From the NCBI RefSeq assembly GCF_017744695.1, contig NZ_JAGIAS010000004.1:331303-395302 (forward strand): DNA of 64,000 nucleotides, read 5' to 3'. Under the pieces are notes generated by a model. It had not been told where the DNA came from, searched no databases, and saw nothing but the letters and a program-made list of their open reading frames with translations. This DNA is from Dyadobacter sp. Lineage in GTDB: Bacteria > Bacteroidota > Bacteroidia > Cytophagales > Spirosomataceae. The position numbers and the translations under genes were made by a program. Positions 16,807 through 25,567 of the stretch are shown in pieces; position 1 is the stretch's first letter, and each line of letters starts with the position of its first letter.

Positions 16807-17202
16807 ATGAAAGTATTCTTTTCAGCGCTGGTTTTAATCCTCGGGCTGACCACCGTAAGTTTCGCACAGAAAGGTGTTCTGAAATTCAAAGAAGAGACAC
16901 ACAAATTCGGTAAAGTACCACAAGGCACTCCCGTTACGCACGAATTTGTATTTACTAACACAGGTTCAGATCCCGTGATCCTTTCTAACGTAACCGTTTC
17001 ATGCGGATGTACTACTCCTGTATGGTCGAAAGATCCTGTACTTCCAGGTAAAACCGGTTCGGTAAAAGCTACTTTCAACGCTGCTGCGGCCGGTCCTTTC
17101 AACAAGCCCGTAACCGTTTTCAGCAACACAGAAGGTGGTTCTATCACGCTTTACCTGAATGGGGAAGTAGTTCCGAAGGCAGCTAAGCCCGCTTCCAAAT
17201 AG
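16807..17202 (+). CDS. DUF1573 domain protein, secreted
   Basis: 131 residues with signal peptide (VFFSALVLILGLTTVSFAQ). The mature part is one DUF1573 immunoglobulin-like domain: HKFGKVPQGTPVTHEFVFTN, then NVTVSCGCTTPVWSKDPVLPG, with the family's CGC motif, and LYLNGEVV at the end. These small domains are abundant in Bacteroidota; their role is unknown, probably structural in the periplasm. It is monocistronic with a strong terminator right after it. The 200-base upstream gap is AT-rich. Confidence 0.88.
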   Translation: MKVFFSALVLILGLTTVSFAQKGVLKFKEETHKFGKVPQGTPVTHEFVFTNTGSDPVILSNVTVSCGCTTPVWSKDPVLPGKTGSVKATFNAAAAGPFNKPVTVFSNTEGGSITLYLNGEVVPKAAKPASK

Positions 17203-17224
17203 GCATTATGCGCAAGCATTGCAG

Positions 17225-17256
17225 TGGCCGTTCCGATGGGACGGCCATTTTTGTTT
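17225..17256 (+). terminator. intrinsic terminator of the DUF1573 gene
   Basis: TGGCCGTTCC (17225-17234), loop GAT, GGGACGGCCA (17238-17247) with one G-U pair, followed by TTTTTGTTTT. Confidence 0.88.
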
Positions 17257-17272
17257 TAACACAAACTACGGA

Positions 17273-20191
17273 TTAATATGCTGCCCTGTCGTAGAACGAC
17301 CGGCGACGGGTCACTTTCAGATCTTGCAGGATGGCCGACTTCACTTTCAATGTGAAGGAATAGTTGCTCGCACGGGCTGCGCTGCCTGCAAATGGTGTCC
17401 AGTTGAAGCTCATATCCCAGCAATGCAGGTCGCGCGTGAGGCCCAGTTGCGTGATGGTGGGCTCGAATGCGACAAAGTCGAAACCGGTGCTAAGGGTTAC
17501 TTTCAGGTTTTTGGATAGGCTCAGATCCCCCGTAGCCTGAATGGCCTGGATAATCTGTGCCTTCGACAAACCCGGCTTCGTCAATCCGAAGTTATAGTTC
17601 AGCGAGACATTCCAGGGTATGTTAAAATCTACGTACAGCTCAGGGTTTTGTGCGATAAATTCCCTGGCTTCCTGCTTAGCCTTGGCATTAGGATCGTTCG
17701 GATTCGTGGTCTGCGGGTTTTTGGTATTCGTGTTGGAAGAACTGCTTTTGGGTGAAAAGCTGGTCCCTAATGTAAACCCGAGGCTCTGCAAATTGGCAAG
17801 GCCCTGTCCCGAAGTAATCGCATATTTATTCACCTTCGTACCCATCTGATTACCTACAATATTGGGGTTTGCCACGTAGGTATAGGGGTCGAGGTTCATA
17901 TTGAAGTTCAGGTTCAGGTTCCGTCCGATCCGCGCATTGGCATTGATCGTGATATTCGACAAATTCAATGAGTCGGCCAGCAGGTTATAACTACCGCCCA
18001 AGCTCAGGTTATCCAATAGTGAAACCTTTTCGAACTGCTGCGCCGCGGTGTCGCTCTTGCTTTTGAGCTTCATTTCAAACGAGTTGTTCAAACTGAATGA
18101 AATCACACTCGACGCCCGCCCGTTACTCACGCCCGATCCCACTCCGCGGAATTTGGACAACGAAAGATCACGCACATTGCCTTTCTTGTCTTCTACCTGG
18201 ATGTTTTGGTAAAAACCGAATGCGTCTCCCGAAAAATCAGGTGTATAGGTGAATGCCACCGAAGGAATTACCGTGTGGCGGATAGCCTCCAAACGCTTTC
18301 CTCCGAAGAAGAAAGTCCCGTAGAAACGCGTGTTCATCCCTGCCCCGAAGTTGTAGGAATACTCCGTCCCGACCTTTTTGAGTGTGTCGATCCGGATCGA
18401 ATCCCGGCCCGTTTTGGTGTAACGGTATTGTTTGGTGAACACTTCTCCCGAAAGCGACATGCTGGGAGTGATATTCACAAAACGCAGGACCTTGAAGTTG
18501 GGTAGCGAGATCGGCAAGCTGTACCGGCCTGTGAACTGTGCGTCTTTGAGCATATCAGGCAGGTTATCCAGGTTGAATGCCACGATTTTGGTTTTCCTGA
18601 GACGGGTCGTGTCGATCTTGGCATCGGTTATCACAAAGCCTAGGCTGCTGTAAGACGTGTCAATGGCCGTCAGTGCATTGGCTAATGCGTAGTTCCCATT
18701 AAAATCCAGCCCCAAACGGAAGCTCTCATACCAGCGCCCGCGCCCGCCTTTCAATGCGAATGGGGCGATCTGGTTCACCCCGAAACTGAAATCGGTGGAA
18801 ACGTTGGTCTTACCGTTTTCACGTTTCTGGGTAGTCGGATTGATCTGTCCGAAGTTCTGGTTTACGCGCAACGAACCCGCTGCACGCATATACTGCCCGA
18901 AAGTGCGGTTGTACTGTACGGAAGAACTGGCGACGTTGGCGGTATATTTGTTTACATTAAATTCCTGCTGCTGGTTATATGTGTTGCTGCTCACGTTCAC
19001 ATTTGCAGAGAACGTTGAGTTGCCCCTCGCCTTGGGCGCATGCGACCACACAATGCTGAAATCATTGGTTACTCCAAGACCAAAGGACCTTTGGATTTCG
19101 TCACTGGATTTGTTCCTGTTGAAACGCAAAGACAGGTTACCCGAATACTGATAGCGTTTGATATAGCTCGATGTAAGCCCGAGCCCCCAGCTGCTGTTGG
19201 AATAAATCTGTCCTGTTACAATCGCATTGACGTACTCGCTGATCGCGAAGTAATAACCGCCGTCGCGCAGGTAAAAACCGCGTCCGTTCGGTTCTTCCCC
19301 GTACGTTGGAATGATGACGCCGCTCGTGCCGTTTTCTTTCTTCTTTGGGAACGGGAAAAAGCCGAATGGCAAACCGATCGGCAACGGCACATCGCTGATG
19401 ACCAGGTTAAAAGGCCCGGAGATCACCTGCTTCTTGTTCACCATCTTGATTTTCGGCGCATTAATGAAGTAATGCGGGTGGGTGAGGTTACAGGTCGTGT
19501 AAATGGAATGCCTGATGTAGAAATTACCTTCCGTATCCTTCTTAACCTTGTCGCCCCGGATGTTTCCATCGCCTTCCTGGGTAACAATCCCCTGGATCAG
19601 GGCCTTTTTGGATTTGAAATTGTAGCGTATCTCTTTGGTATTATACGTCTCCGGTCCATCCTGAAAGATCGGCTCGCCGGCCATTTTTTTTGCCGTAGAA
19701 TCATAAGTCCCGATCGCGTAAACTTCGTTGGTAATCCAGTTGAGACGGATATAATTCGCTTTAAGGTTGATCGTCCCGTAGTTCACTTCCGCATTTCCAT
19801 ACAAATGCACCTGCTTCAACACGGCGTCCATAATCGTGGAATCTTCGGCCGTATATTCCACGGTGTTTTCGAGATCGTCGGGATTTTTGAGTGTGTCTGC
19901 CGCTGTGGAATCCGCGGCTAATCCTTTGCCCGTCAGCGTAGTATCCGCATTTATGCCCCCTCTTGGAATGGACGCACCGGGTTGACCGGCGCGGGAAGTA
20001 TCCGCACCTGCTTGCTTTCGCACTGTAAGAAGGGAATCCGCTGATTGCTTTGCAGAAGCCGAACTTTTAAGCTTACCCTGATTTTTCCCGGAACCCTTGG
20101 AGCGTTGCTGCACACATGCCACAGTGCTGAACAGGAGAAACGCCGCAACTACCGACGATATAATAATCGCCTTTCTTTTCAGTTCTAACAA
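17273..20191 (-). CDS. lptD: LPS-assembly protein LptD, Bacteroidota type
   Basis: 972 residues. A signal sequence (AIIISSVVAAFLLFSTVAC) is followed by a low-complexity Ser/Lys/Ala stretch to about 110. Then comes an OstA-like jelly-roll (QVHLYGNAEVNYGTINLKANYIRL, with YNTKEIRYNFKSKKALIQGI and the Cys-containing HSIYTTCNLTHPHYF). The rest (about 260-972) is a large beta-barrel rich in alternating polar/aromatic strands with a Pro-rich segment (PLPIGLPFGFFPFPKKK), as in LptD. It inserts lipopolysaccharide in the outer leaflet with LptE. The divergent gene is an amidase 75 bases away. A variable Asn/Thr-rich loop (SSSNTNTKNPQTTNPNDPN) lies near 820. Confidence 0.85.
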   Translation of the reverse strand: MLELKRKAIIISSVVAAFLLFSTVACVQQRSKGSGKNQGKLKSSASAKQSADSLLTVRKQAGADTSRAGQPGASIPRGGINADTTLTGKGLAADSTAADTLKNPDDLENTVEYTAEDSTIMDAVLKQVHLYGNAEVNYGTINLKANYIRLNWITNEVYAIGTYDSTAKKMAGEPIFQDGPETYNTKEIRYNFKSKKALIQGIVTQEGDGNIRGDKVKKDTEGNFYIRHSIYTTCNLTHPHYFINAPKIKMVNKKQVISGPFNLVISDVPLPIGLPFGFFPFPKKKENGTSGVIIPTYGEEPNGRGFYLRDGGYYFAISEYVNAIVTGQIYSNSSWGLGLTSSYIKRYQYSGNLSLRFNRNKSSDEIQRSFGLGVTNDFSIVWSHAPKARGNSTFSANVNVSSNTYNQQQEFNVNKYTANVASSSVQYNRTFGQYMRAAGSLRVNQNFGQINPTTQKRENGKTNVSTDFSFGVNQIAPFALKGGRGRWYESFRLGLDFNGNYALANALTAIDTSYSSLGFVITDAKIDTTRLRKTKIVAFNLDNLPDMLKDAQFTGRYSLPISLPNFKVLRFVNITPSMSLSGEVFTKQYRYTKTGRDSIRIDTLKKVGTEYSYNFGAGMNTRFYGTFFFGGKRLEAIRHTVIPSVAFTYTPDFSGDAFGFYQNIQVEDKKGNVRDLSLSKFRGVGSGVSNGRASSVISFSLNNSFEMKLKSKSDTAAQQFEKVSLLDNLSLGGSYNLLADSLNLSNITINANARIGRNLNLNFNMNLDPYTYVANPNIVGNQMGTKVNKYAITSGQGLANLQSLGFTLGTSFSPKSSSSNTNTKNPQTTNPNDPNAKAKQEAREFIAQNPELYVDFNIPWNVSLNYNFGLTKPGLSKAQIIQAIQATGDLSLSKNLKVTLSTGFDFVAFEPTITQLGLTRDLHCWDMSFNWTPFAGSAARASNYSFTLKVKSAILQDLKVTRRRSFYDRAAY

Positions 20192-20197
20192 TTAGCG

Positions 20198-20225
20198 TAT
20201 TTTTGCATAACGAATTTCAAAATTA
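20198..20225. promoter_or_regulatory. overlapping divergent -7 boxes between lptD and the amidase gene
   Basis: On plus, TATTTTTG at 20198-20205 faces the amidase gene. On minus, TAATTTTG at 20225-20218 faces lptD. Both fit TAnnTTTG and lie within a 75-base gap. The -33 elements are poor, so the assignment rests on the -7 match and position. Confidence 0.35.
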
Positions 20226-20266
20226 GCAGAGAAACCCCTTTCGCGTAAGGCCCCAACTAAAAAATA

Positions 20267-21064
20267 ATGTTAAAACTTCTTAAATTAGTAATTGTAGCAA
20301 GTTTTTTGCTGGCGAGCGTCGCCTTTGTTTTTCAGCAAGAACCGGTTACCGTGAAGTCAGGAAGCAAGGTTAATACAGTTGTCATCGACGCCGGGCACGG
20401 CGGCAAAGACCCCGGTACCAGGGGCAAATATACTAAGGAAAAAGACGTAGCACTCGCCGTAGCATTGGAGCTCGGGAAAAAGATCAAGGAAGAAACGCCG
20501 GATGTCAAAGTGCTCTTCACCCGCTCCACCGACGTATTCATCGAACTCGGTGAACGTTCCGCATTCGCCAACCGCAACAACGCCGATCTTTTCATTTCCA
20601 TCCATTGCAATGCCACACCCCGTTCGAGGTCTGTAAGAGGGACTGAAACGTTCGTTATGGGTTTGCACAAAACCGAGGGAAACCTGGAAGTAGCGAAACG
20701 CGAAAACTCCGTAATCTTGCAGGAAACGAACTATAAGCAGAAATATAAAGGCTTCGACCCCGATTCGCCACTGGCGCATATTATGCTTGCGAATTACCAG
20801 AGCGCATTCATTTCCAGCAGCCTGAAGCTGGCGGACCTGATCGAGAAAAAATTCCAGTCGATCTCGGAGCGGGATAGCCGCGGCGTAAAACAGGCGGGAT
20901 TCCTCGTCTTGTGGCGTTGCGCAATGCCAAGCGTGCTCATCGAAACCGGTTTCCTTTCATCCCCCGACGAGGAGGAATACCTGAGCTCCGAGGCCGGACA
21001 GGAAGAAGTGGCCAAATGCATTCATTCGGCTTTTATGGCATACAAAAAAGATATGGACCGGTAG
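20267..21064 (+). CDS. N-acetylmuramoyl-L-alanine amidase (Amidase_3), with signal anchor
   Basis: 265 residues: N-terminal hydrophobic segment (LLKLVIVASFLLASVAFVF), then one zinc amidase domain over almost the whole length. Zinc and catalytic residues are visible: His in VIDAGHGGKDPGT, Glu in KEKDVALAV, His in LFISIHCNA and Glu in VLIETGFLSS. There is no AMIN or SPOR domain. It cleaves the amide between MurNAc and the peptide stem. The MCE-domain gene lies about 100 bases downstream on the same strand and lptD is divergent, so this is an envelope-biogenesis neighbourhood. Confidence 0.92.
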   Translation: MLKLLKLVIVASFLLASVAFVFQQEPVTVKSGSKVNTVVIDAGHGGKDPGTRGKYTKEKDVALAVALELGKKIKEETPDVKVLFTRSTDVFIELGERSAFANRNNADLFISIHCNATPRSRSVRGTETFVMGLHKTEGNLEVAKRENSVILQETNYKQKYKGFDPDSPLAHIMLANYQSAFISSSLKLADLIEKKFQSISERDSRGVKQAGFLVLWRCAMPSVLIETGFLSSPDEEEYLSSEAGQEEVAKCIHSAFMAYKKDMDR

Positions 21065-21083
21065 CTCAACGGTCACATATTGC

Positions 21084-21115
21084 TTTGATTTGTCAAAACA
21101 ATTTTTGATACTTTG
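21084..21115 (+). promoter_or_regulatory. candidate promoter of the MCE gene
   Basis: TTTG (21084-21087), 20 bases, ATACTTTG (21108-21115), keeping the TTTG of the -7 box. The box ends 53 bases before the ATG at 21169. Confidence 0.4.
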
Positions 21116-21168
21116 GTGTTAATACCGCTTAACCTGCCGCTGCCGCAAGCAGGACAAATCAATAGTCC

Positions 21169-22134
21169 ATGAAAATATCAAGAGAAGCAAAAGTCGGAAT
21201 CATGGCACTTTTCGCCATTATCATGTTGTATTTCGGCTTCCACATCCTAAAAGGCTCCGACGTTTTTTCCAGAACATATAAATACCACGTCGTTTACGAC
21301 AATATCGACGGCCTGACCGCCTCGAATCCCGTTCTGCTCAATGGCTTGAACGTAGGTCGCGTGCAGGAGATCAAATTGCTCCAAAACCGCGGGAACCAGT
21401 TGCTGGTAACGATCGATGTACAAAAGGGCATTGCGGTACCCCAGGGAACTGGCGCGGTACTCGCGGATGGCGGACTGCTCGGCGGCAAGGTAATCCACCT
21501 TGCAATGGGTACCGGCGCCCCGATGAAAGACGGCGACACGCTCGTTGCCAAAAAGGAATCAGGTATTTCTGCCGTTTTGCAGGAAAAAGCATTGCCGCTC
21601 GTCTCACACGCCGATTCACTCATTAAAAACCTCGACCTCGTCGTCGGCGGCTTCCAGGAGACAGGTTTGATTTTGAATCAGGTTTTGAAAAACTATAACC
21701 AGACGGGCACCAGCCTGCAAGGTCTTTTAGCCGAAAACCGCGCAAACTTGCTGGCGATGACCTCCAATCTGAACAAACTCACAACATCGCTCGTCGAAAC
21801 GGAAAAAGAATTGAAACCGTTGCTTGCTAAAACCGGCACCCTAGCCGACTCGCTGAATGCATTACGCCTGGGCGAAACCGTGACGAGCGCGCGGAAGACC
21901 ATTCAAGAATTGCATACCCTGCTTTCAAGCGTCGAATCAGGCAAAGGAACCGCTGGCAAACTCGTGAAAGACGAGACCTTGTATAACAACCTCAACCGCA
22001 CGATGATCAGCATGAACAAGCTGCTCACCAACTTCCGCGAGCATCCGAAACGGTATATCAATGTGTCGGTATTCGGTAAAAAAGATAAAGGACCAGCCGA
22101 GTCGCCGCTGGATACTGCCACTACCATTAAATAG
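21169..22134 (+). CDS. MlaD-type MCE domain protein
   Basis: 321 residues: N-terminal membrane anchor (VGIMALFAIIMLYFGFHIL, about 9-27), one MCE domain (about 38-115) with YDNIDGLTASNPVLLNGLNVGRV and GGLLGGKVIHLAMG, then a long helical region to the C-terminus (LLAENRANLLAMTSNLNKLT, GTAGKLVKDETLYNNLNRTM). MCE proteins form hexameric rings that carry phospholipids between membranes. The usual permease and ATPase (MlaE/MlaF) are not in the window. The helical tail is longer than in E. coli MlaD and could form a periplasmic tube. Terminator at 22159-22190. Confidence 0.88.
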   Translation: MKISREAKVGIMALFAIIMLYFGFHILKGSDVFSRTYKYHVVYDNIDGLTASNPVLLNGLNVGRVQEIKLLQNRGNQLLVTIDVQKGIAVPQGTGAVLADGGLLGGKVIHLAMGTGAPMKDGDTLVAKKESGISAVLQEKALPLVSHADSLIKNLDLVVGGFQETGLILNQVLKNYNQTGTSLQGLLAENRANLLAMTSNLNKLTTSLVETEKELKPLLAKTGTLADSLNALRLGETVTSARKTIQELHTLLSSVESGKGTAGKLVKDETLYNNLNRTMISMNKLLTNFREHPKRYINVSVFGKKDKGPAESPLDTATTIK

Positions 22135-22158
22135 GGCCTCACATTTTAAATTAATATG

Positions 22159-22190
22159 AAAGTCGTTTGCTTACCGGTGAACGACTTTTT
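22159..22190 (+). terminator. intrinsic terminator of the MCE gene
   Basis: AAAGTCGTT (22159-22167), 12-base loop, AACGACTTT (22180-22188), then the T run to 22190. It overlaps the earliest possible start of the next frame (22167), which supports the later start at 22239. Confidence 0.8.
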
Positions 22191-22238
22191 ACATTTGAAA
22201 TAAGCCCATTTCCATTACTCACACCATTCTTCATCATC

Positions 22239-23852
22239 ATGACCAGCCAGGAAAGCCTACCACACCTTATCGAAATCCTCAACCAGAAATACGAGCAGGT
22301 AAAGCTCGGCGGCGGTAAGAAAAAAATCGAGGCGCAGCACCAGAAGGGTAAGCTTACCGCACGCGAAAGGATCGATTACCTGACAGACCCGGACTCCCAT
22401 TTCCTTGAAATCGGCGCATTCGTAGGCGATGGAATGTATGAAGAAGAAGGCGGCTGTCCTTCGGGTGGCGTGGTGACCGGCATTGGCTATGTGTCAGGAA
22501 AGCAATGCATGATCGTTGCCAACGATGCCACGGTGAAAGCCGGCGCCTGGTTCCCTATTGCAGCCAAAAAGAACCTGCGCGCGCAGGAAATCGCGATGGA
22601 AAACCGGCTCCCGGTGATTTACCTCGTCGACAGCGCGGGCGTATTCCTGCCGATGCAGGCGGAAGTATTTGCTGATAAGGAGCATTTTGGCCGCATTTTC
22701 AGGAATAATGCGCAAATGTCGGCCATGGGCATCGTGCAGATTTCGGCTATTATGGGCGCATGTGTGGCCGGCGGGGCCTATTTGCCCATCATGTCAGATG
22801 AAGCTTTCATTGTGGAAGGTACCGGTTCGGTATTTTTGGCCGGACCTTATCTGGTCAAATCATCGATAGGCGAAGATATCGACGTCGAATCTCTTGGTGG
22901 GGCAGCTATGCATTGCGAAATCTCCGGCGTTACGGACAACAAGTTTCCCGACGACAGATCGTGCCTGGACGCCATCAAAAGACATATTGATAAGATAGGC
23001 AAGCCATTATCGGCCGGTTTCGACCGGAAAAATGCGGCGGTACCGACGCGCAAACCGGAAGATATTTACAACCTGCTCCCCACCGACAGGCTAAAACCCT
23101 ACGACGTGCTGCCTATTCTGGAATGCATTGTGGATAACTCGGAGCTCGATGAATATAAACCCGATTATGGCAAAACCCTCATATGCGCCTACGCGCGCGT
23201 GGACGGTTGGGCGGTAGGTATCGTCGCCAACCAACGCAAGATGGTGCGATCGGGCAAAGGAGAAATGCAAATGGGCGGGGTTATCTATGCCGAGGCAGCC
23301 GACAAAGCGGCCCGTTTCATTATGAATTGCAACCAGAAAAAGATCCCGCTTGTTTTTTTCCACGACGTAACCGGTTTCATGGTCGGCAGTCGCGCGGAGC
23401 AGGGGGGCATTATCAAGGATGGTGCCAAAATGGTGAATGCCGTGGCCAACTCGGTAGTGCCCAAGTTTACATTCATCGTCGGCAACTCTTACGGTGCGGG
23501 AAATTATGCGATGTGCGGCAAGGCTTACGATCCGCGGCTGATATTCGCCTGGCCGACGGCCCAAATGGCGGTTATGAGCGGGGCAACCGCTGCCCGGACC
23601 TTGTTGCAGGTTCAAACTGCCACATTGAAAGCCAAAGGCGAGACGATCACGCCCGAGGCGGAGAAGGAATTGTTGAATCAGATTACCGACCGCTATAACC
23701 AGGAATTATCCCCATACTACGCCGCCGCACGCCTATGGGTCGATGGCATTATCGACCCTGTCGAGACCCGGCGCATTATCTCCGAAGGCATTAAAGCCGC
23801 CGATCAGGCGCCCATTGAGAAGCCATTCAATGTGGGCGTTATTCAAGTTTAA
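22239..23852 (+). CDS. acyl-CoA carboxylase carboxyltransferase (beta) subunit, methylcrotonyl-CoA type
   Basis: 537 residues from ATG 22239, the length of MccB/PccB proteins. N-terminal half: LTARERIDYLTDPDSHFLEIG and GGVVTGIGYVSGKQCMIVAND. VDSAGVFLPMQAEVFADKEH, GTGSVFLAGPYLVKSSIGED and GGAAMHCEISGVTD resemble the methylcrotonyl-CoA subgroup more than propionyl-CoA enzymes. C-terminal half: FFHDVTGFMVGSRAEQGGIIKDGAKM and AWPTAQMAVMSG. It transfers carboxyl from biotin to the acyl-CoA; in leucine breakdown this gives methylglutaconyl-CoA. The biotin carboxylase (alpha) subunit is not adjacent. The next gene follows after 21 bases. Confidence 0.85.
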   Translation: MTSQESLPHLIEILNQKYEQVKLGGGKKKIEAQHQKGKLTARERIDYLTDPDSHFLEIGAFVGDGMYEEEGGCPSGGVVTGIGYVSGKQCMIVANDATVKAGAWFPIAAKKNLRAQEIAMENRLPVIYLVDSAGVFLPMQAEVFADKEHFGRIFRNNAQMSAMGIVQISAIMGACVAGGAYLPIMSDEAFIVEGTGSVFLAGPYLVKSSIGEDIDVESLGGAAMHCEISGVTDNKFPDDRSCLDAIKRHIDKIGKPLSAGFDRKNAAVPTRKPEDIYNLLPTDRLKPYDVLPILECIVDNSELDEYKPDYGKTLICAYARVDGWAVGIVANQRKMVRSGKGEMQMGGVIYAEAADKAARFIMNCNQKKIPLVFFHDVTGFMVGSRAEQGGIIKDGAKMVNAVANSVVPKFTFIVGNSYGAGNYAMCGKAYDPRLIFAWPTAQMAVMSGATAARTLLQVQTATLKAKGETITPEAEKELLNQITDRYNQELSPYYAAARLWVDGIIDPVETRRIISEGIKAADQAPIEKPFNVGVIQV

Positions 23853-23873
23853 TTTTAATCTAAACCTGTTATT

Positions 23874-24758
23874 ATGTCTGAAAAAATAGCGTTTCTCGGA
23901 CTCGGGAACCTTGGTACTCCTATCGCTGAAAGCCTGCTCGAAGCGGGTTATGAACTTGTCGTCTGGAACAGAACGAAGTCCAAAGCAGACCCACTGATCA
24001 AACTTGGCGCCACGGTCGTTGACGAACCGATCGAGGCTATTGCCGCCGGCGGTATCGTTTTCTCGGTGCTGGCCGATGATGCGGCTGTCGAAGAATTGTT
24101 TTCCATGGAAGTGGTTGAAAAGCTCGGGAAAGATGGCATACACGTTTCGATGAGCACTATTTCACCTGAAACCTCGCGCCAGCTCGCGCAGGAGCACGAG
24201 TGGTATGGTGCGCATTATGTGGCCGCGCCTATATTCGCCCGTCCGGAAGCCGTGCGCGCAAAGGTGGGGAACATCTGCCTGTCAGGCAATGGGAATGCGA
24301 AAGAGCGGATTAAGCCTATTGTTCAAAGTTTTGTAAAAGGTGTTTTCGATTTCGGCGACGATCCGGGAGCGGCAAACGTGATCAAACTCGCCGGAAATTT
24401 CATGATCGCTTGCAGCCTCGAAATGATGGGTGAAGCATTTACGATGGCTGAGAAGAACGGGATTTCAAGACAAAGCATTTACGAAATGCTGACGGCCACA
24501 TTGTTTGCAGCGCCTATTTTCCAGAATTACGGCAAAATAGTGGCGCAGCATACCTACGAACCTGTGGCATTCCGCTACCCGCTCGGTTTGAAAGACATTA
24601 ACCTGACGCTCCAAACGGCCTCCGATGTAAATGCACCGATGCCTTTCGCGGACATTATCAAAAACCGTTTCATTTCCGGATTAGCCAAAGGCCGCGAAAA
24701 CCTCGACTGGGGCGCATTGGCGCTGGGCGCGTCCGACGACGCCGGTTTGACGAAGTAG
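23874..24758 (+). CDS. 3-hydroxyisobutyrate dehydrogenase-family NAD(P) oxidoreductase
   Basis: 294 residues. The N-terminal Rossmann motif GLGNLGTPIAESLLEAGYEL is followed by VWNRTKSKAD, where Arg after the second strand suggests NADP. The substrate motif VAAPIFARPEAV and the catalytic Lys in NVIKLAGNFM are in place, with GLKDINLTLQTASDVNAPMP near the end. The family covers HIBADH, tartronate semialdehyde reductase and glyoxylate/succinic semialdehyde reductases (GlyR type), so the substrate is uncertain. It is likely co-transcribed with the carboxylase subunit upstream, which favours a role in branched-chain acid breakdown but does not prove it. Confidence 0.85.
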   Translation: MSEKIAFLGLGNLGTPIAESLLEAGYELVVWNRTKSKADPLIKLGATVVDEPIEAIAAGGIVFSVLADDAAVEELFSMEVVEKLGKDGIHVSMSTISPETSRQLAQEHEWYGAHYVAAPIFARPEAVRAKVGNICLSGNGNAKERIKPIVQSFVKGVFDFGDDPGAANVIKLAGNFMIACSLEMMGEAFTMAEKNGISRQSIYEMLTATLFAAPIFQNYGKIVAQHTYEPVAFRYPLGLKDINLTLQTASDVNAPMPFADIIKNRFISGLAKGRENLDWGALALGASDDAGLTK

Positions 24759-24763
24759 CAATT

Positions 24764-24809
24764 AAAAAGCCGGAACCCCGCATTCGGTTCACGAATACAA
24801 GGTTCCGGC
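24764..24809 (-). terminator. intrinsic terminator of the DUF4136 gene
   Basis: Read on minus: GCCGGAACC (24809-24801), 23-base loop that can itself pair (ATTCG/CGAAT), GGTTCCGGC (24777-24769), then TTTTT (24768-24764). The plus strand lacks a U tract after the stem. Confidence 0.72.
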
Positions 24810-24876
24810 GTTCAAATACGCTCGTGCTGACCTCCGGGTCAGCCCCACACTATGTCGCCAATCTCTGATTGGCCAA

Positions 24877-25452
24877 TTATCTTCCAACCTGTTCACTGTA
24901 ACGCCGCGGGTCATACCCTTTCGCGAACAGCGGATACTGATCAAAAATGCGCCTTACAACGCTCCGGTAATGGTTATTGGAACCTTCCGTCCCCTTGAAT
25001 ATCCCCGAAGCGTAACCTCTCCAAACCACCTGGTCGCTCTCCGCATCGATGAGTGAAACAATCAATGTGCCCTTGTCGAGCGCGTACTTGATCGGTTCAT
25101 AGCGAAATCCCTCATTCTCCGTATCCACCCAGTTCTTGATCACCGGCTGCATATAGCCCTGATAACGCAGGTTATCATAGAAAATACCGTAGTTCACCAG
25201 CAACGTAGGCTTTTCGGCAGTGAGCTTATAGCCCCTTACCTGCATCTGACGACGGATCGCCTCATAAATTTCGGTGCAAAGATTATTGGTATCCCTCTCA
25301 CATTCCAGAAACGTATAAGAAGAGTAATCTTTAAAATTGGTTTCGTAGCTGTAATCATGCTCCACAAACACTTTCCGGCCACTGGAACACCCTGCAATCA
25401 CGACTACGAGCAGTAAAGCAGCATAAATAGAAATAGACCTCAGCATAAGCAT
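24877..25452 (-). CDS. DUF4136 lipoprotein
   Basis: 191 residues with signal SIYAALLLVVVIAGCSSG (lipobox VIAGC; Cys about 22). The mature domain fits DUF4136: FKDYSSYTFLECERD, then LCTEIYEAIRRQMQVRGYKL, LLVNYGIFYDNL and GTLIVSLIDAESDQVVWRGYASG. Such lipoproteins occur widely in Bacteroidota and gammaproteobacteria; their role is unknown. An ATG at 25446 is an alternative start. The gene has its own terminator and is separated by about 90 bases from aroB behind it. Confidence 0.87.
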   Translation of the reverse strand: MLMLRSISIYAALLLVVVIAGCSSGRKVFVEHDYSYETNFKDYSSYTFLECERDTNNLCTEIYEAIRRQMQVRGYKLTAEKPTLLVNYGIFYDNLRYQGYMQPVIKNWVDTENEGFRYEPIKYALDKGTLIVSLIDAESDQVVWRGYASGIFKGTEGSNNHYRSVVRRIFDQYPLFAKGYDPRRYSEQVGR

Positions 25453-25518
25453 TTAAATTTGTCAGGTTGTGAATTAAGATATATCAAGAATGTATTTTGA
25501 ATACTCCTCTTACACTAC

Positions 25519-25567
25519 CAATAGCTTATGCTGTAACTGTAAATCTATCCCAAATAATAAGCTATTG
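25519..25567. repeat. 10-bp inverted repeat around the aroB stop
   Basis: CAATAGCTTA (25519-25528) and TAAGCTATTG (25558-25567), 29 bases apart. The right arm is coding for the last residues of aroB. No U tract follows on either strand, so a terminator is doubtful. Confidence 0.4.

Noticed and set aside
19040-19921. 293-residue open frame antisense to lptD
   Set aside because: Long open frames opposite GC-rich genes are common; the sequence shows no family motif, and lptD on the other strand is clear.
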